Below, one piece after another: positions 52,189 to 62,769 of a DNA stretch of 64,000 bases. The notes under the pieces are model-generated. The model had not been told where the DNA came from and made no database searches. It was given only the letters and a program-made list of their open reading frames with translations. Numbering within the stretch: the first letter of the stretch is position 1; each line of letters begins with the position of its first letter. The stretch lies in assembly GCF_003633895.1 (NCBI RefSeq), contig NZ_RBID01000013.1, positions 1 to 64,000 on the forward strand, read 5' to 3'. A program made the translations under genes and the position numbers. This DNA comes from Vogesella indigofera (GTDB lineage Bacteria > Pseudomonadota > Gammaproteobacteria > Burkholderiales > Chromobacteriaceae).

Positions 52189-53841
52189 ATGACGCTGGTA
52201 AAACGCCTGTGGCTAACCGTAGCCTTTACCCTTGGCTGCCTGATCGTGGTGATGCTGCTCAGCAGCCAGCAGCTGTTTTCGCTGCGCCACCAGTTTGCCG
52301 ACTATCGCGAGCGGCAGCAGCTGTCCACCCACCTGCAGACGCTGAAGGCGGAGGTGCTGTCGCTGGCCCGCGCCGACCCGCTGCTGGAAGACACCGCGCC
52401 GCGGCTGGCGCGGGTGCAGCAGAACGTCGCCAAGCTGATTCCGGCGATCAGCCAGGCTCTGCCGCCGGCCAGCCGCCAGGCCTTCGCCGGCAAGGCGCAG
52501 GGCTACTGGCAGGAGTTTGCCAAGAACCTGCGCTCAGCGCTGACCATCGCCGAAACCGCGCCGGAAGACGCGCTGTCGATCCCGGAGCGCGCCTACAGCC
52601 TCAGCATCATGCCGCTGGTCAACCTGATCGACAGCACGCTGGATAACGAGCAGCGCCAGCTGGCCAGCGCCGAAAGCGCGATGGCGCAGGCGATGCTGCA
52701 ACTGGTGCTGCTGGTACTGGGCCCGCTCGGCGTCGCCAGCGTGGCGGTGGTGCTGTCGCAGGTGCTGCTGGCACAGCGGCTGAAAAAGCAGATCGCCGCG
52801 ATGCAGCACGCCGCCGACCTGCTCGGCGAAGGCCAGCTCAGCACCCGCCTGCCGGTCAGCGGCCGCGACGAGCTGTCGCAGGCCGCCGGCCACATCAACC
52901 GCTTCCTCGACAAGCTCAGCGAGCTGCTCGGCACCGTGCGCAGCAATGCCGCCGGCAGCGAGCGCGAGGCGCAGGACATTCTCGACCTCACCCACCACGT
53001 GATCGGCACCACCCGCCAGCAGGCGGAAACCGCCGAGCACAGCAACCACGCCGCCAACGCAGTGGCCAGCTCGGCCGAGGAAATCGTCAGCCACATCCGC
53101 CGCGCGCTGCAGGATGCCAACACCGCCACCGAGCGCACCGCCCACGCCCGCGAGCTGGCCGGCGACACCGCCGGCACGCTGCAGGCGCTGGCCGGCCGCA
53201 TCCAGGGTGCGGTAGGCGAGACCGAACAGCTGAAGCACGCCATCGCCGACATCGCGCAGATCAGCAACATGATCCGCGACGTGGCAGAACAGACCAATCT
53301 GCTGGCGCTGAACGCGGCGATCGAGGCCGCGCGTGCCGGCGAGCACGGCCGCGGTTTTGCCGTGGTCGCCGACGAGGTACGCAAGCTGTCGGAGCGCACC
53401 TCCAGCGCCACCGCCGGCATCTTCGACACCCTGCTGCGCATCGAGGGCGCCACCAAGGCGCTGGCCGCCACGATGGACGCCGCACATCAGGCCAGCCACG
53501 GCAGCGTGGTGGCGCAGACCACGCTGGGCGAGGCGCTGCTGAGCATGGACAGCGCGCTGGTCACCATCAACCAGGTGCTGCGCGAGGTGGCGGAAGCCAG
53601 CCACCAGCAGAGCCAGGCCGGCGGCCACATCCGCAGCCGCGGCAGCGAGGTGTCGGCACTGGCCAGCGACATCTTCGGCAAGATGGAATCGCTGGCGCCG
53701 GCGATGGGACGCTGGCGCGAGGTGTCGGCGCAGATGAACCGCGATCTGGCCTGGTTCCGCATCGACAGCCAGACCGGCGCCGCGGTACCGTTCTCGGCCA
53801 ACAAGCCGCGCTTCGAATCCCGCAACAGCGACGCGGCCTGA
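52189..53841 (+). CDS. Methyl-accepting chemotaxis protein
   Basis: A 550-residue chemoreceptor. A first helix (about 8-28), a periplasmic four-helix-bundle-like sensor (about 30-170), a second helix (about 175-197) and HAMP (about 200-250) lead into the cytoplasmic signalling domain. The highly conserved hairpin tip [20 protein letters not shown], followed by [17 protein letters not shown], identifies the CheA/CheW contact region. The ATG at 52189 is preceded by AAGGGA; a TTG at 52183 is an alternative. It lies after the HD-GYP gene in the same direction, with about 140 bp between them. Confidence 0.95.
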   Translation: MTLVKRLWLTVAFTLGCLIVVMLLSSQQLFSLRHQFADYRERQQLSTHLQTLKAEVLSLARADPLLEDTAPRLARVQQNVAKLIPAISQALPPASRQAFAGKAQGYWQEFAKNLRSALTIAETAPEDALSIPERAYSLSIMPLVNLIDSTLDNEQRQLASAESAMAQAMLQLVLLVLGPLGVASVAVVLSQVLLAQRLKKQIAAMQHAADLLGEGQLSTRLPVSGRDELSQAAGHINRFLDKLSELLGTVRSNAAGSEREAQDILDLTHHVIGTTRQQAETAEHSNHAANAVASSAEEIVSHIRRALQDANTATERTAHARELAGDTAGTLQALAGRIQGAVGETEQLKHAIADIAQISNMIRDVAEQTNLLALNAAIEAARAGEHGRGFAVVADEVRKLSERTSSATAGIFDTLLRIEGATKALAATMDAAHQASHGSVVAQTTLGEALLSMDSALVTINQVLREVAEASHQQSQAGGHIRSRGSEVSALASDIFGKMESLAPAMGRWREVSAQMNRDLAWFRIDSQTGAAVPFSANKPRFESRNSDAA

Positions 53842-53861
53842 ACCGGCATAGCCAGCAAACA

Positions 53862-53893
53862 AAAACGGCGCTCATCTGCATGAGCGCCGTTTT
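53862..53893. terminator. Bidirectional terminator between chemoreceptor and tpx
   Basis: AAAACGGCGCTCAT / ATGAGCGCCGTTTT around CTGC: a 14-bp stem with A and T runs on either side. It serves the chemoreceptor gene (plus) and tpx (minus). Confidence 0.93.
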
Positions 53894-53933
53894 GCATCGC
53901 GGGCCGGCCTTGCGGCCAACCCTGGCGGGTGAC

Positions 53934-54431
53934 TTACAGCACGGCCAGTGCCGCGTCGTAGTCCGGCTCGCTGCCGATCTCGGCCACCAGCTCGCTGTGC
54001 AGCACGGTGTCGTTCTCGTCCAGTACCACCACCGCGCGCGCGGTGAGGCCGGCCAGCGGGCCGGAGGCCAGCTTCACGCCATAGGCTTCGGCAAATTCAG
54101 CGTGGCGGAAGGTGGACAGGTTGGCAACGCCGTCGATGCCTTCAGCGCCGCAGAAGCGCTTCTGCGCGAACGGCAGGTCGGCGGAGATGCACAGCACCGC
54201 CACGCCGTCACGGTCGGCGGCCTTTTCGTTGAACTTGCGCACCGAGGTGGCGCAGGTCGGGGTATCCACCGACGGGAAAATATTGAGGATCTTCTTCTTG
54301 CCGGCGAAGGCGGCCAGGCCGACATCGGCCAGATCGCCATTGGTCAGGCTGAACGCCGGAGCCTTGTCGCCTTTGACCGGCAGGGCGCCGGCCACGTCTA
54401 CAGCATTGCCACGCAGGGTAACGGTTGCCAT
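53934..54431 (-). CDS. tpx: Thiol peroxidase
   Basis: A 165-residue atypical 2-Cys peroxiredoxin that reduces lipid and hydrogen peroxides using thioredoxin. The peroxidatic Cys is in [12 protein letters not shown] (about residue 60) and the resolving Cys in [10 protein letters not shown] (about 94), the Tpx pattern. The ATG at 54431 follows AAAAGGAAGTACCCG, a strong site; an in-frame ATG at 54449 overlaps that site. A motif copy (53912) lies just past the stop. Confidence 0.96.
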   Translation of the reverse strand: MATVTLRGNAVDVAGALPVKGDKAPAFSLTNGDLADVGLAAFAGKKKILNIFPSVDTPTCATSVRKFNEKAADRDGVAVLCISADLPFAQKRFCGAEGIDGVANLSTFRHAEFAEAYGVKLASGPLAGLTARAVVVLDENDTVLHSELVAEIGSEPDYDAALAVL

Positions 54432-54557
54432 CGGGTACTTCCTTTTCAAAAGAAGGGTGGGTGATCAGCTGAGTGTGGGGCATGTGCCGCAGAATTCAAC
54501 CCTGTTGCCAACAAGGTTGGCCGCAATGGCCAGTGCCGTCAGCACGGCAAACAGGCC

Positions 54558-54953
54558 CTACTCGTGTTCCGGCAGCGACAGCCCCAGTTCGTCCAGCACC
54601 TCGCGCGCGGCGCGGAACGCTTCCACCGCCGCCGGCGCGCCGGCGTACACCGCGGTGTGCAGCAGGGTTTCGCGGATTTCCACCAGGCTGGCGCCGTTGT
54701 TGATGGCGCCGCGGATATGGCCTTTCAGCTCCTGGCTGCGCCCGAGCGCCGCCAGCATGGCGCAAGTCAGCAGGCTGCGCGTTTTCAGCTCCAGCCCGTC
54801 GCGCTGCCAGGTGCTGCCCCAGGCGTGCTCGTTGAGCCAGTCCTGCAGCGGGCGGTTGAAGCCGTCGAGACCGCTCATCGCGCGGCTGGCGAAAGCCTCG
54901 CCCATCACCTGCGTGCGCCGTGCCAGCCCGGCCTGTTTGTCCTGTTCGCTCAT
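54558..54953 (-). CDS. Carboxymuconolactone decarboxylase family protein
   Basis: A 131-residue helical protein of the CMD/AhpD superfamily. The conserved segment KTRSLLTCAMLAALGRSQEL and the C-terminal EIRETLLHTAVYAGAP match the PcaC branch. The catalytic Cys pair of AhpD is not seen, so a decarboxylase-like or unknown role is more likely than peroxidase. It sits between tpx and an exporter gene. A motif copy (54516) lies downstream. Confidence 0.9.
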   Translation of the reverse strand: MSEQDKQAGLARRTQVMGEAFASRAMSGLDGFNRPLQDWLNEHAWGSTWQRDGLELKTRSLLTCAMLAALGRSQELKGHIRGAINNGASLVEIRETLLHTAVYAGAPAAVEAFRAAREVLDELGLSLPEHE

Positions 54954-54977
54954 GGCGCTCTCCTTGGCTTGCGGAAT

Positions 54978-55877
54978 TCAGGTGTGGCTGCGTGTCGCCA
55001 GCGTGACGCCGGCCAGGATCAGCGTGATGCCGGCCAGGTGGTATAGCTGCAGCGCTTCGCCGAGGAACAGCATCGACAGCAAGGCGCCAAAGCCGGGCAT
55101 CAGGTGGATGAACATGCCGGCCCGCGCCGCGCCGACGCGCGCCACACCCAGATTATAGAAATAGTAGGCCGCCACCGACGGCAGGGTGCCGACGTAGGCA
55201 AAGGTGGCCAGCGTGGCGGCGTTCAGCGGCGTGTGGCGGCCGCCGGCCAGCTCCCAGGCAAACAGCGGCGCGATGCCGGCAAGGCCGATCGCCACCTGCA
55301 GCGTCAGCAGGCCGATGCGGTCCAGCGCCGGCGGCATGCCACGCAGCAGCAGCGTGTACAGCGCCCACGCCACCATCGCCAGGAACACCACCGCGTCGCC
55401 GCGGTTGATGTCGAGTGCGGCCAAGCGGTGCCAGTCGCCGTGCGCCACCACCAGCAGCACGCCGGCAAAGGAGATCGCCACCGCCAGCGCCTGGCGGCGC
55501 GCGATGGCCACGCCGAAGAACAGCGCACCGAACAGCACGATCAGGATCGGGATGAAGGAATTGAGCAGCACCGCATTGGTGGCGGCGGTGTACTGCAGCC
55601 CCCAGTAGGCCAGCGAATTGAAGCCGGTGACGCCGAGCAGCGCCAGGGCCAGCAGCCGACGCCAGTACGGCAGCCACAGCGCGCGCTGGCGCCACGCCGG
55701 CGCGGCGCCGAACGGCAGCAGCAGACACAGCGCGATGCTCCAGCGGGCAAAGGATAAGGTCATGGGCGCCACGCTGGCGTGCATCGCGCGCGCCAGCACG
55801 AAGTTGCCGGACCAGAACAGCGCGGTCAGCGTCAGCAGCAGATAGGCCAGCCGCGGCGAGGGGAATGGTTTCGTCAT
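54978..55877 (-). CDS. EamA/DMT-family transporter
   Basis: A 299-residue inner-membrane protein with ten predicted helices in two EamA repeats. The ALFWSGNFVLARAM signature is near residue 18, and the second repeat has FVYVGTLPSVAAYYFYNLGV-type residues near 225. It likely exports amino acids or related metabolites; the substrate is unknown. It lies 24 bp upstream of the CMD-family gene in the same direction, so the two are probably one transcript. A motif copy (55896) sits just upstream of the start. Confidence 0.92.
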   Translation of the reverse strand: MTKPFPSPRLAYLLLTLTALFWSGNFVLARAMHASVAPMTLSFARWSIALCLLLPFGAAPAWRQRALWLPYWRRLLALALLGVTGFNSLAYWGLQYTAATNAVLLNSFIPILIVLFGALFFGVAIARRQALAVAISFAGVLLVVAHGDWHRLAALDINRGDAVVFLAMVAWALYTLLLRGMPPALDRIGLLTLQVAIGLAGIAPLFAWELAGGRHTPLNAATLATFAYVGTLPSVAAYYFYNLGVARVGAARAGMFIHLMPGFGALLSMLFLGEALQLYHLAGITLILAGVTLATRSHT

Positions 55878-55943
55878 AGCCTGCTACCTTGCCACGTTGG
55901 CCGCAAGCCTGACAAGCCGCGCCACGGCAACAGACTGTTCATG

Positions 55944-55970
55944 AAAAAAAGCCGGGGCGTTGCCCCGGCC
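55944..55970 (-). terminator. Terminator of the sodium:solute symporter gene
   Basis: GCCGGGGC / GCCCCGGC around GTT, followed on the minus strand by seven T residues. It lies about 30 bp past the symporter stop. Confidence 0.92.
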
Positions 55971-56002
55971 AGTCCCCTTCCCCAGGAGTACTTCTGCAAT
56001 CG

Positions 56003-57436
56003 TCAGGCGCGCTGCACCTGCAGCTGGCGCACGGCAAAGCGTTGCGGTGTCAGCGAACCCAACAGCATGCCCAGCGCGCTGAGCAGCAGGCCGGCCAGCT
56101 GCGGCGGCCAGAACGCGGCGTCGCTATAGCTCAGCTCCAGCGGAATCCAGCTGCCGACACCGAGCAGGATCGCCAGCAGCGCGCCCTGCGTGGTGGCCCG
56201 TTTCCAGAACAGGCCGGCGGCCAGCGGCACCACCGCCGACACCAGCGTCACCTTGTAGGCATTGCCCACCATCTCGTAGATGGAGGCATCGGAATACAGC
56301 GCGAACAGCGTGGTGCCAAACGCGCACACCAGGATGGCGGCACGGGTGGCCAGCAGGAACTCGCGGTCGCTCATCTTCGGGCGGAACTGCTTGAAGATGT
56401 TCTCGACGAAGATCACCGATGGCGCCAGCAGGGTGCCGGACGCGGTGGACATGATCGCCGACAGCAGCGCGCCGAAGAACATCACCTGCGCGAACAGCGG
56501 CGTTTCCTCCAGGATCATGCGCGGCAGGATCATCTGCGCGTCCTCGGCCAGCCAGTGCTGCACCAGCTCCGGCTTGATCATCGACGCGGCGTAAATCAGG
56601 AAGATCGGCAGCATGCAGAACACCAGGTAGAACACGCCGCCGACCAGGGTGGCGCGCACCGCGATCTTCTCGCTCTTGGCCGACATCACACGCTGGAACA
56701 CGTCCTGCTGCGGGATGGAGCCCAGCATCATGGTCACCGCCGCGCCGATGAAGGCGACGATGTCGCGCGGCTCGGTGCTGGTGATGAAGGTGAACTTGCC
56801 GTCGCTGGCGGCCTTGGCGATCACCTTGTCGGCGCCGCCGGCCATGCCGCTGAACAGCACCACCAGGTAGATCAGGCCGCCGGCGATGATGGTCATCTGG
56901 AAGAAGTCGGTCAGCGCCACCGACCACATGCCGCCGAACAGGGTGTACACCAGCACGATGGCGGAGCCGATCAGCATGCCCTGCGTGGTGCTGATGCTGC
57001 CGTCGGACAGCACGTTGAACACCACCCCCAGCGCGGTCAGCTGCGCCGCGATCCAGCCCAGGTAGGACAGCATGATGGCGATACTGGTGATCACCTCCAC
57101 CGTCGAGCCGTAGCGCTGGCGGAAGAAATCGCCCATGGTCAGCAGGTTGAGGCGGTACAGCGGACGGGCGAAGAAGATGCCGACCAGCATCAGGCAGCCG
57201 AAGGAGCCGAACGGGTCCTCGATGATGCCGGCAAAGCCTTCCTCGATGAAGGTGGACGGAATGCCCAGCACCGCCTCGGAACCGAACCAGGTGGCAAACA
57301 CCATCGCCGCCACGATGTGGAACGGCATGCTGCGGCCGCCGGCGGCGAAATCCTTCGCGTTGTGCACGCGGGTTGAGGCATAGAGGCCGATACCGACAGT
57401 AACGGCCAGATACAGAACGACGAACCAGACGAGCAT
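56003..57436 (-). CDS. Sodium:solute symporter family protein
   Basis: A 477-residue SSS/SLC5 transporter with about thirteen helices. Family signatures include VHNAKDFAAGGRSMPFHIVA near residue 25, ATWFGSEAVLGIPS near 48, and the loop FGALLSAIMSTASGTLLAPS near 320, which supplies Na+-site residues. It couples Na+ entry to uptake of an organic solute that cannot be told from sequence. It stands alone, with a 370-bp upstream region and its own terminator. Confidence 0.93.
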   Translation of the reverse strand: MLVWFVVLYLAVTVGIGLYASTRVHNAKDFAAGGRSMPFHIVAAMVFATWFGSEAVLGIPSTFIEEGFAGIIEDPFGSFGCLMLVGIFFARPLYRLNLLTMGDFFRQRYGSTVEVITSIAIMLSYLGWIAAQLTALGVVFNVLSDGSISTTQGMLIGSAIVLVYTLFGGMWSVALTDFFQMTIIAGGLIYLVVLFSGMAGGADKVIAKAASDGKFTFITSTEPRDIVAFIGAAVTMMLGSIPQQDVFQRVMSAKSEKIAVRATLVGGVFYLVFCMLPIFLIYAASMIKPELVQHWLAEDAQMILPRMILEETPLFAQVMFFGALLSAIMSTASGTLLAPSVIFVENIFKQFRPKMSDREFLLATRAAILVCAFGTTLFALYSDASIYEMVGNAYKVTLVSAVVPLAAGLFWKRATTQGALLAILLGVGSWIPLELSYSDAAFWPPQLAGLLLSALGMLLGSLTPQRFAVRQLQVQRA

Positions 57437-57803
57437 TACTTCCGTCTCCTTAATCCTTGGTAGTGTTGTCAGAATGATGATCCCGCCCTGCGCAGCGCGT
57501 GCGGCACCGGCCCGGACCTCACCTTTGTTGTGCGGGCATTATAGCCAGCACACCCCGTAAATGAGCAATTTTTTAAACACTTCGCCACAACAAAAAACAA
57601 AACCCCGACACCATCGCGGTATCGGGGTTTTGTGTCTCGCCGGCGGTGCCCGCCAGAAAAATCCAGTTATTTCATCGAGTTATAGCTAGATAGTGGCACA
57701 CAAAAGCAGGCATGGCGCCAGCACCATGCACGGCACTGGCTGTGGCCTATTGTGCCTCAATCATGCGTTTTACTGTCGTCAATTATGTTAAACAATGACA
57801 AGG
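57437..57803. other. Intergenic region upstream of the symporter
   Basis: About 370 bp. It holds the symporter promoter region near 57440-57590 (AT-rich) and the terminator of the metallo-hydrolase gene. No gene or family repeat is seen. Confidence 0.55.
57598..57632 (-). terminator. Terminator hairpin of the metallo-hydrolase gene
   Basis: CAAAACCCCGA / TCGGGGTTTTG around a 13-nt loop. Read on the minus strand it is followed by T-rich sequence (TTTTTTG). It is 170 bp past the metallo-hydrolase stop, so it may instead serve an unseen small RNA. Confidence 0.75.
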
Positions 57804-58670
<867 letters not shown>

Positions 58671-58816
58671 CGCGGCAGGCTCCTGAAGTGTAGGATCGGT
58701 GGCAAAAGCGCATTATCGAGCAAGTGCTTGGTTTTGTCATGCCGCCGGCCATTAGCCGGCGACGCAAGCGATGGCATAGAATCGCTTACCCAACTTGCCG
58801 CCGCCCCATCGCCACC

Positions 58817-59965
58817 ATGCGCAAAATCGTGATCGCCCCGGATTCATTCAAGGAAAGCCTGTCGGCGCGCGAAGTCGCCACCCTCATCGCCCGCGGCCTG
58901 GCGCCACTGCTGCCGCACACCGAGCTGCTGCGGCTGCCGGTCGCCGACGGCGGCGAAGGCACGCTGGACGCGCTGCTCGACGCCACGGCAGGCCAGCGCA
59001 TCCGCCAGCGCGTCACCGGCCCGCAGCACACGCTGCTGTTCGCCAACTGGGGCCTGCTCGGCGACGGCCGTGGCGCCGTTATCGAGATGGCCAGTGCCAG
59101 CGGCCTGGAGCACGTGCCGCGCCATCAGCGCAATCCGCTGCACAGCAGCAGCTACGGCACCGGTGAGCTGATCCGCAGCGCGCTGGATCACGGCGCGCGC
59201 CACATCATCCTGGCGCTGGGCGGCTCCGCCACCAACGACGGCGGCGCCGGCATGCTCGCTGCGCTCGGCGTACGCTGGCTGGATGACTGCGGCCAACCTT
59301 TGCCGCCCGGCGGCGCCGCGCTGGCGCAGCTGGCCCACATCGACAGCAGCGCGCTGGACCCGCGGCTGGCCGAGTGCCGCTTCGACATCGCCTGCGATGT
59401 CGACAATCCGCTGTGCGGCCCGCACGGCGCCTCCGCCATCTTCGGCCCGCAAAAAGGCGCCGATGCCGCGATGGTGGCGCAGCTGGAGCAGGCACTGGCG
59501 CACTACGGCCGGCTGCTGGAACGACACACTGGCCAGGTCATCGCCACGGTGCCCGGCGCCGGTGCCGCTGGCGGCATGGGCGCGGCGGCGCTGGCGTTCT
59601 TCCCCTGTCAGCTGCGCCGCGGCATCGACATCGTGCTCGACTGCGTCGGGCTGGACGCGGCGCTGGCCGGCGCCGACCTGGTCATCACTGGCGAAGGCCG
59701 CCTCGACGGCCAGACGATCTTCGGCAAGACCCCGATCGGCGTCGCGCGCCGCGCCAAGCAGCACGGCCTGTCGGTGATCGCCATCGGTGGCAGCCTCGGC
59801 GACGGTGTCGAGGCGGTACACCAGCACGGCATCGACGCGGTGTTCGCCTGCGTGCAGCAGATCACCACCCTCGACGACGCGCTGGAACACGCCGCGGCCA
59901 ACCTGGAACGCTGCGCGCGCAATATCGGCGCACTGCTGGCGCTGCAGGCCGCACCGCGCCGCTAA
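58817..59965 (+). CDS. Glycerate kinase
   Basis: A 382-residue kinase of the GlxK/GarK family that phosphorylates D-glycerate (to 2-phosphoglycerate in this family). It starts MRKIVIAPDSFKESLSAREV. It has the PVADGGEGTLDAL block near residue 43, LGGSATNDGGAGM near 133 and VITGEGRLDGQTIFGKTP near 290. E. coli GlxK has 381 residues. The ATG at 58817 is chosen over upstream frames. Motif copies at 59289 and 59894 are in frame (CGQPLP and AAANLER). Confidence 0.93.
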   Translation: MRKIVIAPDSFKESLSAREVATLIARGLAPLLPHTELLRLPVADGGEGTLDALLDATAGQRIRQRVTGPQHTLLFANWGLLGDGRGAVIEMASASGLEHVPRHQRNPLHSSSYGTGELIRSALDHGARHIILALGGSATNDGGAGMLAALGVRWLDDCGQPLPPGGAALAQLAHIDSSALDPRLAECRFDIACDVDNPLCGPHGASAIFGPQKGADAAMVAQLEQALAHYGRLLERHTGQVIATVPGAGAAGGMGAAALAFFPCQLRRGIDIVLDCVGLDAALAGADLVITGEGRLDGQTIFGKTPIGVARRAKQHGLSVIAIGGSLGDGVEAVHQHGIDAVFACVQQITTLDDALEHAAANLERCARNIGALLALQAAPRR

Positions 59966-60049
59966 CCGCGCCAAGCCGGCGGTGGCCGGCAAGGGGCTGG
60001 TCCCGGCCACGCCCCGCCTGCCCCGCCGCCAGCGCCCGCCGGGCACACA

Positions 60050-60083
60050 AAAAAAAACAGCCCGCCAATGGCGGGCTGTTTTG
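60050..60083. terminator. Terminator between glycerate kinase and the M48 protease
   Basis: AAAACAGCCCGCCA / TGGCGGGCTGTTTT: a perfect long stem with a 1-2 nt loop and A and T runs on both sides, serving both convergent genes. Confidence 0.93.
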
Positions 60084-60105
60084 CGTGCTGCAGGCTGGTC
60101 AACGC

Positions 60106-60843
60106 TTACTTGATCAGCTTTTCCACCTTGTCGGCACGGTCGCCCGGTGCCGGGTGGCTGGCCAGCACGCTGCCTTCGTTGCCGAACAGCGCGGCCAGCT
60201 TGCGCAGTGCCGCCGGCGCGCCCTGCAGGTTGTAGTTGTGGCGCTTCAGGAACTCCACCGCGTAGGCATCGGCATCGCTTTCCTGCGATTGCGAGAACTG
60301 CGCGTGCACGATCTGCTCGGCAAAATCACCCAGTTCCGATTCCGACAGCGAGGCGGCCACCGCATTACCGCTACCAGCCGCCGCCTTGCGTGCCGCGGAC
60401 GCGGCGTAGGCGACCTGGATCGCCTTCTTGGTGTGGCCCAGCTTCACGTGGCCGATTTCATGGCCGATCACGTAGCGCACTTCGTCGTCGGTCATCTTGT
60501 CCAGCAGGCCGCTGTACACGCGCACGGTACCGTCGGCCATGGCGAAGGCGTTCACTTCCTTGCTCTGGTACACCTTGAAGTTCAGCTGCAGGCCATCTTC
60601 ATTGCCCAGCCCTTTCACGATCTTGTTCAGGCGTGTGCCGTAGGCGCTGCCGGCGGCGGCGACCTTGTTCTGCTTGTCCATCGACTTGCTGGCATCGGCG
60701 GCCATCGCCTTCACTTCGCCATCGCTGAGCGTAGCGGACTTCACCAGGTCGGTACCGGCGCTGAGCACGGAGTTGAGGTTGAACGCCTGCGCCGGAGCGG
60801 CCAGACACGCCGCGAGGGCGGCAACGAGAGCGAGCTGTTTCAT
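60106..60843 (-). CDS. M48-family metalloprotease, LoiP/YggG-like
   Basis: A 245-residue exported zinc protease. A signal peptide (about 1-20, ending AQA) has no lipobox Cys, unlike LoiP. The zinc site HEIGHVKLGH is near residue 130, with the third ligand in SQESDADAYAV near 190. Such proteases remove damaged envelope proteins. The ATG at 60843 is preferred; a longer frame begins at 60867. Confidence 0.92.
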   Translation of the reverse strand: MKQLALVAALAACLAAPAQAFNLNSVLSAGTDLVKSATLSDGEVKAMAADASKSMDKQNKVAAAGSAYGTRLNKIVKGLGNEDGLQLNFKVYQSKEVNAFAMADGTVRVYSGLLDKMTDDEVRYVIGHEIGHVKLGHTKKAIQVAYAASAARKAAAGSGNAVAASLSESELGDFAEQIVHAQFSQSQESDADAYAVEFLKRHNYNLQGAPAALRKLAALFGNEGSVLASHPAPGDRADKVEKLIK

Positions 60844-60960
60844 GTGCGGAATCATCGTGGGTAGCAAAGCGCGGCATTCTATTGGAATAAATCACTCATG
60901 TCCATGGCATGGTTCGACCAGGGTCACCAGCGACCAGCAGCACCGGCCACAGCGTGAAAC

Positions 60961-60999
60961 AGGGTTGGCCGCAAACCATCCTGGCTTGCGGCCAACCCT
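60961..60999. terminator. Inverted motif pair between the M48 gene and the lipoprotein operon
   Basis: AGGGTTGGCCGCAA and TTGCGGCCAACCCT are exact complements around an 11-nt loop (ACCATCCTGGC). It lies 40 bp past the DUF799 stop on the minus strand. Confidence 0.68.
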
Positions 61000-61038
61000 T
61001 GCCCTCTCCTGCACAGCGGCGCATGCCGCTGCCGGTAC

Positions 61039-61707
61039 TTACTGTGGCACGCCGTCCTGGCCGTAGCGCGGCGAGCGCGGGCCATACAGCACACCGTTGG
61101 GGTGCGCACTCAACAGGCGCTGGCTGGCGATGCCGGCGTAAACGTGGCCCTTCTCGGTCAGCGAGTTGGCGATCTGGTTGATCACCGCCGACACCAGCAT
61201 GCCGACCAGGCCGCCACTGTTGTTTTGCTGCTCGGCACTGGACGCGCTGGCGCGGCCATCCCACAGCAACTGCCCCGTTTTCAGATCCACCAGCTTGGCC
61301 TCGGCCACCACCGTGACGTCACTGCTGAGCACGGTATAGGTCACGCCGTAACGCTTGACGTCGACATACAGCGCGGCATCGGCGCCGAAGATCTCGTGCA
61401 GCTTGGCCGGCGGCACCGCCTGCATGTCGCCGGGAGCCGTCAGGCCATTCTGGCGGAAGGTTTCATCCACCACCGCCACCGGAAACACGTAGTAACCGGA
61501 TTCGGCCAGCGGCGCGCTCATCTGCGCCAGCATGCTGTAGGTGGCCTTCACGTCCGGCGAGCTGTTGAGCGGCGGCAGGATCAGCACCGACTTGGGGCGA
61601 CTTTGCTTGTAGGCGGTGTAGTCATAAGGCTTCTGGGTAGCGCAGCCACTGGCCAGCAGCACCACGCCCACCGCGGCAAGCAGGCCTCTCATCCATGAAA
61701 AACGCAT
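61039..61707 (-). CDS. DUF799 lipoprotein (GNA1162-like)
   Basis: A 222-residue outer-membrane lipoprotein. The lipobox LLASGC gives a mature Cys at about residue 22. The body matches DUF799/GNA1162, with SVLILPPLNSSPDV near residue 40 and VDVKRYGVTYTVLSSDV near 116. It is the last gene of a conserved three-gene operon and follows the DUF4810 gene after 9 bp. The family is proposed to take part in envelope lipoprotein assemblies with its CsgG-like partner; this is family knowledge, not shown here. Confidence 0.92.
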   Translation of the reverse strand: MRFSWMRGLLAAVGVVLLASGCATQKPYDYTAYKQSRPKSVLILPPLNSSPDVKATYSMLAQMSAPLAESGYYVFPVAVVDETFRQNGLTAPGDMQAVPPAKLHEIFGADAALYVDVKRYGVTYTVLSSDVTVVAEAKLVDLKTGQLLWDGRASASSAEQQNNSGGLVGMLVSAVINQIANSLTEKGHVYAGIASQRLLSAHPNGVLYGPRSPRYGQDGVPQ

Positions 61708-61716
61708 TGCGATCCC

Positions 61717-62079
61717 TTACTTTTTGAATTTGCGCAGCAGGAAGTCCATAAAGGACGACGATTCCGGGAACAGCGCTTTTTCGGTCTCGAACTGCTGTTT
61801 CACCTGGTCCTCCTTCCCCGCCTTGCTATACAGCAGGCCAAGATGGGCGTGGTAGCCAGGCGGCAACGCCTCCCCCTTGGCTCGTGCCTGCTGGATATTC
61901 TCTTCCAGCGCGGCAATCTGCGCCTGCTCGCCGGCACCATCGCCCTTGAAGTATTCGTAAACCTGCGGCTGGTAAGGCCCCCAGTGGTACAGCGGCTTGG
62001 GCTGGTTGGCACATCCGCTCATGACCGCCGCCAGCAGCAAGCCGGCGCCGATGCTCATGCCTCGCGATAACATCATCAT
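61717..62079 (-). CDS. DUF4810 lipoprotein
   Basis: A 120-residue lipoprotein. The lipobox is MSGCAN, with Cys at about residue 23. The body has YHWGPYQPQVYEYFKGDG and the C-terminal HAHLGLLYSKAGKEDQV, a short TPR-like segment. It is the middle gene of the CsgG-DUF4810-DUF799 operon, 18 bp after the csgG-like gene. The start has three ATG codons in a row; the first (62079) is listed. Confidence 0.91.
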   Translation of the reverse strand: MMMLSRGMSIGAGLLLAAVMSGCANQPKPLYHWGPYQPQVYEYFKGDGAGEQAQIAALEENIQQARAKGEALPPGYHAHLGLLYSKAGKEDQVKQQFETEKALFPESSSFMDFLLRKFKK

Positions 62080-62097
62080 TGTGTTTACCTGACAGGG

Positions 62098-62769
62098 TTA
62101 GGGCGCCGGTTGCCATGCACCGGAGTGGATGCCGGCGACCAGATTGTTCACCGCTTCCCGCACCGCCAGATCCAGCACCTTGCCGTTCAGGGTGGAGTCG
62201 TAGCTGGCGGTACCGCCAAAACCGATGATCTCGCGATTGGACAGGCTGTACTCACCGGCCCCCTGTGCCGAGTACACCACTTCAGAAGTCTGCACCTTGA
62301 CGATGTTCAGGTTGACCTTGGCGTAGGCGATCTGCTGCTTGCCGCGCCCGAGGATGCCGAACAGCTGATGGTCGCCCACTTCCTTGCGCCCGAACTCGGT
62401 GACATCGCCGGTGACCACGAAATCGGCACCCTTGATGGCCTGTGCCTGTTTCTTGAAGCCCGCTTCCTGGCCGATCTCGGTCATATTGTCGCGATCCAGC
62501 ACATTGAAACGGCCGGTCTGCTGCAAATGGGTAATCAGGATGGTCTTGGCCTGGCCGCCCAGACGATCAACACCGTCGGAGAAGATGCCGCGCATATAGC
62601 TGGAGCGGTTATCGAACTTGCCGACCGAAATCAGGCTGCGCTGTCCCTGGTAAGTCGTGCCGGCGGTGGCGACCTTGGCCACCTCCAGACTGCGCGAACT
62701 CTCGGTGGCACAACCCGTTGTCGCCGCCAGCAGCGCCAGCAGGGAAAGGGAAAGTAACGGTTTCTTCAT
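62098..62769 (-). CDS. CsgG/HfaB-family outer-membrane lipoprotein
   Basis: A 223-residue lipoprotein of the CsgG/HfaB family. The lipobox LAATTGC puts the mature Cys at about residue 20. FNVLDRDNM and GADFVVTGDVTEFG are core CsgG blocks. Members form ring-shaped secretion channels in the outer membrane, but this one is shorter than curli CsgG (277 aa) and may lack the full pore region. It is first in the three-gene operon. The ATG at 62769 is chosen over an upstream one at 62796. Confidence 0.92.
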   Translation of the reverse strand: MKKPLLSLSLLALLAATTGCATESSRSLEVAKVATAGTTYQGQRSLISVGKFDNRSSYMRGIFSDGVDRLGGQAKTILITHLQQTGRFNVLDRDNMTEIGQEAGFKKQAQAIKGADFVVTGDVTEFGRKEVGDHQLFGILGRGKQQIAYAKVNLNIVKVQTSEVVYSAQGAGEYSLSNREIIGFGGTASYDSTLNGKVLDLAVREAVNNLVAGIHSGAWQPAP

